Origin: Phenylobacterium sp.
Lineage (GTDB): Bacteria; Pseudomonadota; Alphaproteobacteria; Caulobacterales; Caulobacteraceae
NCBI RefSeq assembly: GCF_004297125.1
Contig: NZ_SCVD01000024.1
Coordinates: 228,135-292,134, forward strand
Reading direction: 5' to 3'
Length of the DNA: 64,000 nt
Part shown: positions 1 through 7,099 of the stretch, piece after piece
How the letters are laid out: the number at the start of each line of letters is the position of its first letter
How positions within the stretch are numbered: the stretch's first letter is position 1
Position numbers and translations under genes: made by a program
Notes under the pieces: generated by a model
The model's database searches: none
Told to the model about the DNA's origin: nothing
What the model saw: the letters and a program-made list of their open reading frames with translations, nothing else

Positions 1-897
1 GGCGAGAGGGTCGAGGGCGACCTTTTCATCGACTGCACGGGCTTCCGCGGCGTGCTGATCGACCAGACCCTGAAGGCCGGCTTCGAGGACTGGGGCCAGT
101 GGCTCCCGAACGACCGGGCGGTGGCGGTGCAGACGCGTACGACCCACCCGGCCATGCCGCTCACCCGCGCCATCGCCCATACCGCCGGCTGGCAGTGGGG
201 CATCCCCCTGCAGCACCGCGAAGGCAACGGCTGGGTCTACTGCAGCGACTTCATGTCGGATGACGAGGCGTCCGCGAGCCTGCTGGGCCAGCTCAAGGGC
301 GAGCGGCTCACCGACCCGTGGCAGCTCCGCTTCCGCCCCGGCCGCCGCCGCAAGGCCTGGGACAAGAACTGCGTGGCCATCGGCCTGGCCGCCGGCTTCA
401 TCGAGCCGCTGGAAGCCACCTCGCTGCACATGATCATGATCGCCGTGACCCGGCTCCTGCAGCTGTTCCCGTTCACCGGCGTCAACGACGCCCTGGTGAC
501 CCGCTTCAACTTCCTGGCCGACCAGGAGATCCTGCGGATCCGCGACTTCATCATCCTGCACTACAACGCGACCCAGCGGACCGACACACCCTACTGGGAC
601 CGCTGCCGCACCATGGAGATCCCGCAGTCCCTGGCGGAGCGCATCGAGCTCTTCCGGGAGACGGCCCAGGTCTACCATGTGCCCGGCGAGCTGTTCCTCG
701 TGGACTCCTGGCTCCAGGTGATGCTGGGCCAGCGGATCGTGCCGAAGAGCCACCATCTGATGGGCGCGCTCATGCCGCCCGAGCGGTTGCGCCGCGCCCT
801 CGACGACCTCAGGGGCAACATCGCCCGCGCCGTGGGCCGCATGCCCAGCCACCAGGACTTCGTGGACCAGTACGCCGGCCTCCAGCCAGCGGACTGA
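1..897 (+). CDS. Flavin-dependent tryptophan halogenase family protein, C-terminal part (5' end outside window)
   Basis: The reading frame is already open at base 1 (GDLFIDCTGFRG is read before the first Met), so this is the C-terminal ~298 residues of a larger protein of about 500 residues. Family signatures are clear: a DLFIDCTGFRG segment of the FAD-binding fold, the halogenase hallmark WxWxIP (read as GWQWGIPLQHR, near bases 187-219) and the GFIEPLEATSLHMI motif (about 394-438). The family uses FADH2, chloride or bromide and O2 to halogenate aromatic substrates. In Caulobacterales such genes usually sit beside TonB-dependent receptors, and the true substrate is generally unknown. The family call is firm; halogenation of tryptophan itself is not shown. 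Confidence 0.9.
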   Translation, partial: GERVEGDLFIDCTGFRGVLIDQTLKAGFEDWGQWLPNDRAVAVQTRTTHPAMPLTRAIAHTAGWQWGIPLQHREGNGWVYCSDFMSDDEASASLLGQLKGERLTDPWQLRFRPGRRRKAWDKNCVAIGLAAGFIEPLEATSLHMIMIAVTRLLQLFPFTGVNDALVTRFNFLADQEILRIRDFIILHYNATQRTDTPYWDRCRTMEIPQSLAERIELFRETAQVYHVPGELFLVDSWLQVMLGQRIVPKSHHLMGALMPPERLRRALDDLRGNIARAVGRMPSHQDFVDQYAGLQPAD

Positions 898-919
898 GGC
901 GAGCAAGAGGACCGCGACG

Positions 920-1543
920 GTGACCGAACTGGACGCCTTCATCCTTGCCGCGGCGCTCCTGCTCCTGACGCCGGGGCCGACGAACACGCTCCTGGCGGCC
1001 GGCGGGGCGATCATGGGCGCGCGCCGCGCGCTGCCGCTGATCACCGCCGAGCTGCTCGGCTACGCTACGGCGATCTTGGCGCTCGAGGTGTTCGTGGCGC
1101 CCCTGGCCGAGTCCCTCGCCTGGGTGCGGCTGTCCTTGCGGATCGGGTGCGCCCTCTATCTGGCCTACACCGCCTGGCTCATCTGGCGGGCCCCGCAGGA
1201 CGACGCTGAGCGGGCGATCACGTGGCGCCGCGTCTTCTTCGCCACGCTCAGCAATCCAAAGGCCCTGGTCTTCGTCTTCGTCATCCTTCCTCCGCGCTCC
1301 ATCGGCGTCGCCGATCTGGTCCAGCCCTATGCGATCATCCTCTTCGCGCTCATGGCCCTGGCAGGCGGCGCCTGGGTCTCCCTAGGCGCCGCCATCCGTG
1401 CGGGGGTCGGCGGCCGAGGCGGCCTGGCGATCCGCCGGACGAGTTCGGTCGTGGTGGCGATCTTCAGCGTCCTGATCCTCGCCTCGATCCTGCCGCCGGC
1501 GGCGTCCACCGCCGCGCCGATCCACACCGTGGGCGGACGGTGA
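920..1543 (+). CDS. LysE family amino-acid/metabolite exporter
   Basis: A 207-residue inner-membrane protein with about six hydrophobic segments and the LysE/RhtB N-terminal pattern (LLTPGPTNTLLAAGGAIMGARRALP). The family exports amino acids or related small molecules; the substrate cannot be read from sequence. The start is GTG at 920, preceded by AGAGGA. It begins 22 bp after the halogenase stop on the same strand, so co-transcription is possible, but nothing else links the two functions. Confidence 0.85.
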   Translation: MTELDAFILAAALLLLTPGPTNTLLAAGGAIMGARRALPLITAELLGYATAILALEVFVAPLAESLAWVRLSLRIGCALYLAYTAWLIWRAPQDDAERAITWRRVFFATLSNPKALVFVFVILPPRSIGVADLVQPYAIILFALMALAGGAWVSLGAAIRAGVGGRGGLAIRRTSSVVVAIFSVLILASILPPAASTAAPIHTVGGR

Positions 1544-1666
1544 GCATGCGAACCTGACGCGCGCTTCGCCTGGCCCCCGCGCGCGCTTGCCCGATCGTTC
1601 CTATATCTGGCGCAGCAGTCAGTCTGCGTTCAGGTGGAATGGCGAAGATCGGGGGAAAGGAGTCTG

Positions 1667-2044
1667 ATGATGAAGCCTCTGTTTGTCGGCCTGTTGGCCA
1701 CCCTGTCGCTGGGCCTCGCGAGCCAGGCCGTGCAGGCCGCCCCCAAGGCGCCCTTGCCGCCGCAGGCCTCGATCCCGTTCGTGAACCACGATGGCATCCG
1801 TGACTGGCATGCCGCCGATTCCCGCACCCTCTACGTCCAGGACAATCGCCGGCAATGGTACCGGGCGACGCTGTTCGCCCCGTGCTTCGAGCTGCCGTTC
1901 GTCCAGACCATCGGGTTCGAGACCCGCGGGATCGACACCTTCGACCGCTTTTCCACGATCCGGGTGCGTGGCGAACGCTGCGCGGTGAGCAGCGTGGAGC
2001 GAAGCGACGCCCCGCCGCCGAAGGCGAAGCGCGCCAAGTCCTGA
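1667..2044 (+). CDS. Secreted DUF6491-like protein
   Basis: A 125-residue protein with a signal peptide (MMKPLFVGLLATLSLGLASQ, cleavage after AQA-type sequence near residue 24). The mature part has the pattern INH-x-IRDWHA..LYVQD..RQWYRATLFAPCFELPF..RC-V, matching my memory of DUF6491, a family of small exported proteins with two conserved cysteines. Function is unknown. The start at 1667 (ATGATG) is chosen because AAAGGAG lies at 1656-1662. The C-terminus is basic (PPPKAKRAKS). Confidence 0.75.
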   Translation: MMKPLFVGLLATLSLGLASQAVQAAPKAPLPPQASIPFVNHDGIRDWHAADSRTLYVQDNRRQWYRATLFAPCFELPFVQTIGFETRGIDTFDRFSTIRVRGERCAVSSVERSDAPPPKAKRAKS

Positions 2045-2069
2045 AGTCGCGGGCGCGACGGAGACCGCG

Positions 2070-2083
2070 GCTGTCCGGACAGC
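2070..2083. promoter_or_regulatory. 14-bp perfect palindrome, possible operator upstream of lepB
   Basis: GCTGTCCGGACAGC is its own reverse complement and lies in the 134-bp gap between the DUF6491 gene and lepB, 95 bases before the lepB start. Its 10-bp core TGTCCGGACA recurs in the palindrome at 3343-3356. A transcription-factor site is inferred; no cognate regulator is known. Confidence 0.4.
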
Positions 2084-2178
2084 AAGTTCCGGCGCCCGGA
2101 CGCGAGATGCGTTGAGCCTGTGGGCGGGATGCGGCCTGGTGCTGCGGCGGGCATGTCCGCGCCGCCACCGGAACCGTC

Positions 2179-2955
2179 ATGAGCATGCAGGAAGACGCGG
2201 TCGCCGCGCCGCCCGCCCGAAAGCCGTTCGCCGCCGAGGCCGTCGAGATCGCCAAGACGGTCGCGCTCGCCTTGCTGATCGCGCTGGGGCTGCGGGTGGG
2301 GCTGTTCGAGCCCTTCACGATCCCATCGGACTCGATGGAGCCCGGCCTGCGCACCGGCGACTACGTCGTGGTCACGAAGTGGGACTACGGCTGGAGTCGC
2401 TATTCGATTCCCCTGGGCCTGCCGCTGTTCCACGGGCGGGCGCTGGAGCGCCAGGGGCCTCAGCGCGGCGACGTGATCGTCTTCAAGCTGCCGCGCGACC
2501 CAAAGCAGAACTACGTCAAGCGGCTGATCGGCGTTCCTGGCGACCGGGTCCGGGTGACCGGCGGGACGGTGTTCGTCAACGACCGGCCGATCCGGCAGGA
2601 GGAGGGCGGCTTCACCCGCGATCCCGGATCTCCGGACGTCACGGTGCGACAGCGCGTCGAGCGTCGGCCGGACGGGCGGTCCTACATGACCTTCGACCGT
2701 GGGCCGGCCCACGACGGCGACGACACCGAGACCTACGTCGTGCCCGAGGGGCGCTACTTCATGATGGGCGACAACCGCGACAACTCGCTGGATAGCCGCT
2801 GGCCGCCCTACGCGCTGGGGGTCGGGTTCGTGCCGGCCGAGAACCTGGTGGGCCAGGCGCGGTTCGTGTTGCTGTCATGGCGCGGGGCGTCGCTGTGGAA
2901 GCCGTGGACCTGGGCGAACATCGACCTCAGCCGGATCTTCAAGCGGGTCCGCTAG
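2179..2955 (+). CDS. lepB: Signal peptidase I
   Basis: A 258-residue type I signal peptidase that cleaves Sec/Tat signal peptides at the periplasmic face of the inner membrane. One N-terminal TM segment (residues ~24-43) is followed by the catalytic serine in IPSDSMEPGL (Ser52) and the general-base lysine in NYVKRLIGVPGD (Lys114). The C-terminal box FMMGDNRDNSLDSR is also present, so all catalytic boxes are intact. It is not in the usual lepB-rnc-era setting, so it may be a second copy. The stop overlaps the convergent EF-hand gene by 4 bp. The Shine-Dalgarno is weak. Confidence 0.95.
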   Translation: MSMQEDAVAAPPARKPFAAEAVEIAKTVALALLIALGLRVGLFEPFTIPSDSMEPGLRTGDYVVVTKWDYGWSRYSIPLGLPLFHGRALERQGPQRGDVIVFKLPRDPKQNYVKRLIGVPGDRVRVTGGTVFVNDRPIRQEEGGFTRDPGSPDVTVRQRVERRPDGRSYMTFDRGPAHDGDDTETYVVPEGRYFMMGDNRDNSLDSRWPPYALGVGFVPAENLVGQARFVLLSWRGASLWKPWTWANIDLSRIFKRVR

Positions 2956-3299
2956 GGGCGGCCCCGGACGTATTCGTCGAGGCTGACCACCCCGTCGCGG
3001 TTGGCGTCGAGATGGGCGAAGGCCACGCGGCGCAGGAGGTCATGCGCGGGATCGGCGGGCCGGGCCAGCGAGGGCAGGGCCACCGCGCCCAGGGCCGCGG
3101 CGATCGCCGCGCCGATCGCGAGACGCCAGCGCCGACCGCGCGGCCGGGGCGCCTCGATCTGCTGGTCGATAAAGGTGCGCAGGGCCTCGCTGGCCGAGCG
3201 GCCGTCCTGCCGGCAGCGTTCCATGAACGCCGTCTTGGCTTCGTAGGGGATCCGAATCTCGAGCGACTCGCTCTTCTTGGGAGGCCTGGGTTCGCGCAT
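2952..3299 (-). CDS. Ribbon-helix-helix-like / TM / EF-hand small protein
   Basis: A 115-residue protein with an unusual order of parts. Residues ~12-48 (SLEIRIPYEAKTAFMERC, then SASEALRTFIDQQI) read like a ribbon-helix-helix DNA-binding domain. Residues ~60-78 form a hydrophobic helix. The C-terminus carries a canonical EF-hand calcium loop, DANRDGVVSLDE (residues 98-109). The start at 3299 is the only Met compatible with the domain, although the Shine-Dalgarno is poor; the frame stays open upstream to 3383. A palindrome lies 44 bp upstream (3343-3356). The role is unknown: it could be a membrane-tethered calcium-responsive regulator, or the N-terminus may only resemble an RHH. Confidence 0.65.
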   Translation of the reverse strand: MREPRPPKKSESLEIRIPYEAKTAFMERCRQDGRSASEALRTFIDQQIEAPRPRGRRWRLAIGAAIAAALGAVALPSLARPADPAHDLLRRVAFAHLDANRDGVVSLDEYVRGRP

Positions 3300-3342
3300 G
3301 ATCGGAATGCAAACCCATTTCACCGGCCGGCGACAGTGAAAA

Positions 3343-3356
3343 CGTGTCCGGACACG
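3343..3356. promoter_or_regulatory. 14-bp perfect palindrome, possible operator between divergent genes
   Basis: CGTGTCCGGACACG is a perfect palindrome located between the EF-hand gene (minus, start 3299) and the HPt gene (plus, start 3421). It shares the core TGTCCGGACA with 2070-2083. Its place between divergent starts suits an operator controlling one or both genes. Function is inferred. Confidence 0.45.
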
Positions 3357-3420
3357 GCCTTGCGCCCGGTTGTCGCGGCGCACTCCGACCGCTACCCAGC
3401 AGGGGCGAAGGGGAACACCG

Positions 3421-3741
3421 ATGAGCGACGAGGCCGTGGACTTCGACTACCTTGAGGGCTTCGCCGCCGGTGACATGCAGGTCGTCACCGAGGTGCTCGC
3501 CCTGTTCCAGGGCCAGGCCGAAGGCTGGATCCCACGGCTGGACCGCGCGGACGCCGAAGGCTGGCGCGACCTGGCCCACACCATCAAGGGCTCGGCGCGC
3601 GGCATCGGCGCCGCGGCGCTGGGGGAGGCGGCCGACCGGGCCGAGCGGGGCGATCCATCGCTTGCGCCGGAGCTGCGCGCGGCCCTGGCCGACGCCCTGG
3701 CCGCCATCGAAGGCTATCTCACCCGCATCGGCGGCGGCTGA
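3421..3741 (+). CDS. Orphan HPt (histidine phosphotransfer) domain protein
   Basis: A 106-residue single-domain protein with the HPt signature LAHTIKGSARGIGA; the phosphorylatable His is residue 53. HPt proteins relay phosphate between hybrid kinases and response regulators in the cytoplasm. The start at 3421 is preceded by GAAGGGGA, and the upstream extension of the frame lacks domain sequence. No kinase or response regulator is adjacent, so its partners lie elsewhere. It diverges from the EF-hand gene across the 3343-3356 palindrome. Confidence 0.85.
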   Translation: MSDEAVDFDYLEGFAAGDMQVVTEVLALFQGQAEGWIPRLDRADAEGWRDLAHTIKGSARGIGAAALGEAADRAERGDPSLAPELRAALADALAAIEGYLTRIGGG

Positions 3742-3799
3742 GCCGTCGAAATCGCGCAGGCCCGTTCGTCGTATCGGTACGACCTATCAGGAGCGCGCC

Positions 3800-4096
3800 A
3801 TGAAGGCCGAGACCATCCTCGTCGAGAACGTCGCCAGTCCCGACAGCCCGCCGCGCCCGGTGAACCGCGAGAAATACGAGGCGACGCGAGAGGCGGTGAT
3901 GGCGGCGCTGCCGACGGCCGAGCCGGGACTTTCGTATGCCGAGCTGAAGGCCGCCGCCCTGCCGCGCCTGCCTGAGGCTTTGTTCCCGGGCGGTCAGACC
4001 GTCGGTTGGTGGCTGAAATGCGTCCAGCTCGACCTGGAGGCCAAGGGCGTCATTGTGCGCCACAGCAAGCCGCTGCGGTGGTATCGCGCGGCTTAA
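3800..4096 (+). CDS. DUF6958-like small protein
   Basis: A 98-residue cytoplasmic protein starting at ATG 3800 with AGGAG at 3789-3793. The pattern (REKYEATREAVMAALP..., LSYAELKAAALPRLPEALFP, VGWWLKCVQLDLEAKGVI) looks like DUF6958, a family of unknown function with a probable winged-helix-like fold. It overlaps the convergent exported protein by 4 bp at the 3' end. The family call is from memory of the pattern. Confidence 0.7.
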   Translation: MKAETILVENVASPDSPPRPVNREKYEATREAVMAALPTAEPGLSYAELKAAALPRLPEALFPGGQTVGWWLKCVQLDLEAKGVIVRHSKPLRWYRAA

Positions 4097-4764
4097 GGAA
4101 CCAGCACCCTGTCGGAATAGGTCTCGATCAAGAGGGCGAACGGGCGGCCGTCGGGGGTCTGCAGGTAGGCCCGGTGCTGCAGCACGTTCGGCGGAACGCT
4201 CACGGGGAGGTCGAAGCCCACCGGATCGGCCGCCTCCCAACCGGCCGGCAGCGGCTGGAACAGCAGGCGTGACGACAGAGTGCGGCGCTGGAAGCCCAGC
4301 GGGCGCACCACGACGCCGAAGGGCCGCTCGGTCGATTCCAGGTCGATGTTCATCTGGGCGGTCAGCCGGCCAGGCAGGTACCAGTTGTCGGCGCGCGACA
4401 GGACCACCTCGCCGCACTTCAGCTCGACCCGGCGGCGGCGCACGGGCTCGTTGGCGGCGGCGCCCAGCTGGCGGCGCGCGGCGTTGGCGGCCGGCAGGTC
4501 GTCGGGGACCTCGACCTGGCGGGCGAGGATCTTGGGCGCCCCGGGATCGCGCCGGTCGCACAGCGCCTGCAGCACCGCGGTCGCGCTGTCATGGCTGAGC
4601 AGGTCGGCGTTCAGCGTCTGGAGCTGAGCCTGCAGGCGCAGGCGCAGGATGTAATCCGCTTGCGAACCTTCCGCCGCCGCGCCGCCCGGCGCCAGCGAGG
4701 TCGCGACAAGAGCCGTCGCCACCAGACCTCCTAGAAACCTCAAGTCCCTAAATCCCAGCGCCAT
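4093..4764 (-). CDS. Exported protein with chorismate-lyase-like C-terminal domain
   Basis: A 223-residue protein with a signal peptide (hydrophobic residues ~10-30, AAA-EG cleavage region). The C-terminal part, with GEVVLSRADNWYLPGRLT, TERPFGVVVRPLGFQRRT and HRAYLQTPDGRPFALLIETY, resembles the UbiC/chorismate-lyase fold (invariant region before TPLG, then a late E in a strand). UbiC itself is cytoplasmic, so an exported relative probably has another substrate or none. The start overlaps the end of the upstream LysR gene by 17 bp, suggesting translational coupling. Fold assignment is tentative. Confidence 0.6.
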   Translation of the reverse strand: MALGFRDLRFLGGLVATALVATSLAPGGAAAEGSQADYILRLRLQAQLQTLNADLLSHDSATAVLQALCDRRDPGAPKILARQVEVPDDLPAANAARRQLGAAANEPVRRRRVELKCGEVVLSRADNWYLPGRLTAQMNIDLESTERPFGVVVRPLGFQRRTLSSRLLFQPLPAGWEAADPVGFDLPVSVPPNVLQHRAYLQTPDGRPFALLIETYSDRVLVP

Positions 4765-5704
4765 TGTCGATGGCCCGCAGCGCCTCTTCGTGCGCCAGCG
4801 CCTCCGCCTCGATCCAGCCGATGAAGGCCTTCACCTGCGGGAGCCGTCCCTTGGCCTTGGGATGGACCAGGTAATAGGCGAAGTCGACGGCCGTGGCGAT
4901 CTGCAGAGGAGCCACCAGGCGTCCCGCGTCCAGGTCGGCCTGGGCCAGCGTGCGCTTGGCCAGCGCCACGCCGCGGCCGTTGGCGGCGGCCTCGATCACC
5001 AGGCTGGACTGATTGAAGCGTGGGCCCCGGTGACCGTCGATGCCGCGCAGGCCGCGGGCGGCCAGCCACATGGGCCAGTCGGGGCAGCTGTCGTCGATCT
5101 CGGGCGAACCGTCGTGCAGGAGGATGTGGTTGGCCAGGTCCTCCGGCGTCTCCAGCGGATGTTCCGCCAGCAGCTCTGGGGAAACGACGGGGATCACCGC
5201 CTCGCTGACCAGTCGCTTCACCTCCAGGCCGGGGTAGCGGCCGGCGCCGTAGCGCAGCGCCAGGTCGACTTCGCCGGCCGAGAGGTCGACCAACTCCATG
5301 CCGGCGTTCAGCCAGACGTCCACCTGCGGGTGGGCCCGCTCGAACGCGCCCAGGCGGGGCGCCAGCCACTTGGCGGCGAAGGAAGGCGGGGCGGTGATGG
5401 TCAGGCGGCGGCCGTCGACCGCGGCGGTCAGCAGGCTGGCGGCCTCGGCCAGGCGGTCGAACGCCTCGCGCAGGGCGGGCAGGGCGGTCTGGGCCGCGTC
5501 GGTCAGCAGCAGGCCCTTGGGCGTGCGCTTGAAGAGGGCCGCGCCGACGTAGTCTTCGAGGTTCTGGATCTGCTGGCTGACCGCCCCCGGCGTCACGGAA
5601 AGCTCGTCGGCGGCCCGGCTGAAGTTCAGGTGGCGCGCGGCGGCCTCGAACGCCCGCAGGGCGTTGAGCGGTGGCAGCCGGCGGCGCTGGTGGTTTCGAT
5701 CCAT
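4748..5704 (-). CDS. GcvA-type LysR family transcriptional regulator
   Basis: A 318-residue LysR regulator. The N-terminal winged HTH (residues ~12-70, PLNALRAFEAAARHLNFSRAA... VTPGAVSQQIQNLEDYVG) is of the GcvA/AmpR subtype. It is followed by a type 2 periplasmic-binding-like effector domain (~95-300). The gene diverges from the sulfate-assimilation operon across 177 bp, the normal LysR arrangement, so it is a candidate regulator of that operon, although the usual cys regulator CysB belongs to another subgroup. It overlaps the downstream exported protein gene by 17 bp. Confidence 0.9.
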   Translation of the reverse strand: MDRNHQRRRLPPLNALRAFEAAARHLNFSRAADELSVTPGAVSQQIQNLEDYVGAALFKRTPKGLLLTDAAQTALPALREAFDRLAEAASLLTAAVDGRRLTITAPPSFAAKWLAPRLGAFERAHPQVDVWLNAGMELVDLSAGEVDLALRYGAGRYPGLEVKRLVSEAVIPVVSPELLAEHPLETPEDLANHILLHDGSPEIDDSCPDWPMWLAARGLRGIDGHRGPRFNQSSLVIEAAANGRGVALAKRTLAQADLDAGRLVAPLQIATAVDFAYYLVHPKAKGRLPQVKAFIGWIEAEALAHEEALRAIDNGAGI

Positions 5705-5815
5705 CCTAGAATTCCTGACACCCCGGGCAGAAGTCCTCGGGTTGCGACTTGGGCTTCTCCGCCCCTATTTGCAAGCGTCCGCCGGTGTATCGGCCCTTTT
5801 CACCGGTGGACATCA

Positions 5816-5843
5816 GACGGGGCGGGCGCGAGTCCGCCCCGTC
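5816..5843. promoter_or_regulatory. Inverted repeat in the leader of the sulfur-assimilation operon
   Basis: A perfect 10-bp stem (GACGGGGCGG at 5816-5825, its complement at 5834-5843) with an 8-base loop ends 38 bases before the cobA start. No T-run follows on either strand, so it is not a simple terminator. A second short inverted repeat, CCGGTG...CACCGG (5782-5787 and 5801-5806), lies just upstream. Either could be a regulator site or an mRNA leader structure. Confidence 0.4.
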
Positions 5844-5881
5844 ATGATTTCAGGGTCGGCGTATCGATAGAGAAGCTAAAC

Positions 5882-6736
5882 ATGGCCATAGGCGGCGGCA
5901 AAGGCAGGCGTACCGATCGCCTCGTGGTGCTGGGCGGAAACGCCGGGCCGCGTGGCCCTGGCCAGGTGTGGCTGGTGGGCGCCGGTCCGGGCGATCCCGA
6001 ACTTCTGACGATCAAGGCGCTGAAGGTCCTGCAGGCCGCCCAGGTGGTGGTCCACGACGGCCTGGTGTCGGATGAGATCCTCGACCTGGCGCCGGCCGGC
6101 GCGCGCCGGATCTCGGTGGCCAAGCGCAAGTCGCGACACTCGTACAGCCAGGATGAGATCAACCGGATGCTCGTGGCCTTCGCCCTCGAAGGCCTGAACG
6201 TGGTGCGCCTGAAGGGCGGCGACCCCTTCATCTTCGGCCGCGGCGGCGAGGAGCTGGAAGCTTGCCGTGACGCCGGCGTCGACTGCCACGTGGCGCCCGG
6301 CGTGACCGCGGCCCTGGCGGCCAGCGCCAGCGCCGGCGCGCCCCTGACCCATCGCGGTTCGGCCCAGGCCGTCACCTTCGTCACCGGCCACGCGGCCAAG
6401 GGCGGCGAGCCTGACCTGGACTGGGATCACCTGGCGAAGGCCAACCAGACGGTGGTGATCTACATGGGCCTGTCGATGGCCACGCCGATCGCGGCGCGCC
6501 TGATGGCGGCTGGCCGGGCCGGCTCCACGCCCGCTCTGATCGTCGAGAACGCCAGCCGCGCGGACGAACGCCGGGTGGTGACCACGCTCGCCGGTCTGGC
6601 CGAGGCGGCCGCCACCCTGAACGGTCCCGCCCTGCTGATCGTGGGCGAGGCCATGGCGCTCGCGACGTCCAGTGAAGAAGGGGCCGGCGAAGGCCGCACC
6701 CAAGTCGAAACCCTCATCCAGGAGGCGCGCGCATGA
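5882..6736 (+). CDS. cobA: Uroporphyrinogen-III C-methyltransferase (SUMT)
   Basis: A 284-residue SAM-dependent methylase that makes precorrin-2 from uroporphyrinogen III, the branch toward the siroheme needed by the downstream sulfite reductase. Motifs: VGAGPGDPELLTIKAL at residues ~32-47 and VRLKGGDPFIFGRGGEE around 105-120. Only the C-methyltransferase domain is present, with no CysG-type dehydrogenase/ferrochelatase. The start at ATG 5882 has GAGAAG upstream. The stop overlaps the DUF2849 gene start by 4 bp, and this is the first gene of a six-gene plus-strand operon. Confidence 0.93.
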   Translation: MAIGGGKGRRTDRLVVLGGNAGPRGPGQVWLVGAGPGDPELLTIKALKVLQAAQVVVHDGLVSDEILDLAPAGARRISVAKRKSRHSYSQDEINRMLVAFALEGLNVVRLKGGDPFIFGRGGEELEACRDAGVDCHVAPGVTAALAASASAGAPLTHRGSAQAVTFVTGHAAKGGEPDLDWDHLAKANQTVVIYMGLSMATPIAARLMAAGRAGSTPALIVENASRADERRVVTTLAGLAEAAATLNGPALLIVGEAMALATSSEEGAGEGRTQVETLIQEARA

Positions 6737-7095
6737 AGGCGCTCACCGCCAACCGCCTCACCGACGGCGAGGTCGTCTTCTGGAAAGCCGGCCAATGGGT
6801 CGAGCGCTTCGCCGACGCCCAGCTCTGGGACGACGACGATCCGGCCGGCGTCGAGGCCGAGGCTGCGGCCAAGAACCAGCCGCTGGTCGTGGTCGACGCC
6901 TATCTGATCGACCTGATCGAATCCGAAGGCCTCTGGGCCCCGCTCAGCTACCGCGAGCGCATCCGCGCGCTCGGCCCCTCGAACCACCTCCACCACGGCA
7001 AGCAGGCCGAGGGCGGGGCGGTGATCGAGGCGCTGCAGCACGCCCACGGCGCGGCCCGCTCGACCGGCCGCGTCAACCTGATCAAGCGGAAGTAG
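6733..7095 (+). CDS. DUF2849 protein of the sulfite-reductase operon
   Basis: A 120-residue protein beginning MKALTANRLTDGEVVFW and ending in RSTGRVNLIKRK, matching DUF2849, which in alphaproteobacteria sits between the SUMT and cysI genes. Its role is not established; a part in sulfite reduction is inferred from conserved position. It overlaps cobA by 4 bp (ATGA) and ends 4 bp before cysI. Confidence 0.88.
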   Translation: MKALTANRLTDGEVVFWKAGQWVERFADAQLWDDDDPAGVEAEAAAKNQPLVVVDAYLIDLIESEGLWAPLSYRERIRALGPSNHLHHGKQAEGGAVIEALQHAHGAARSTGRVNLIKRK

Positions 7096-7099
7096 GCGC

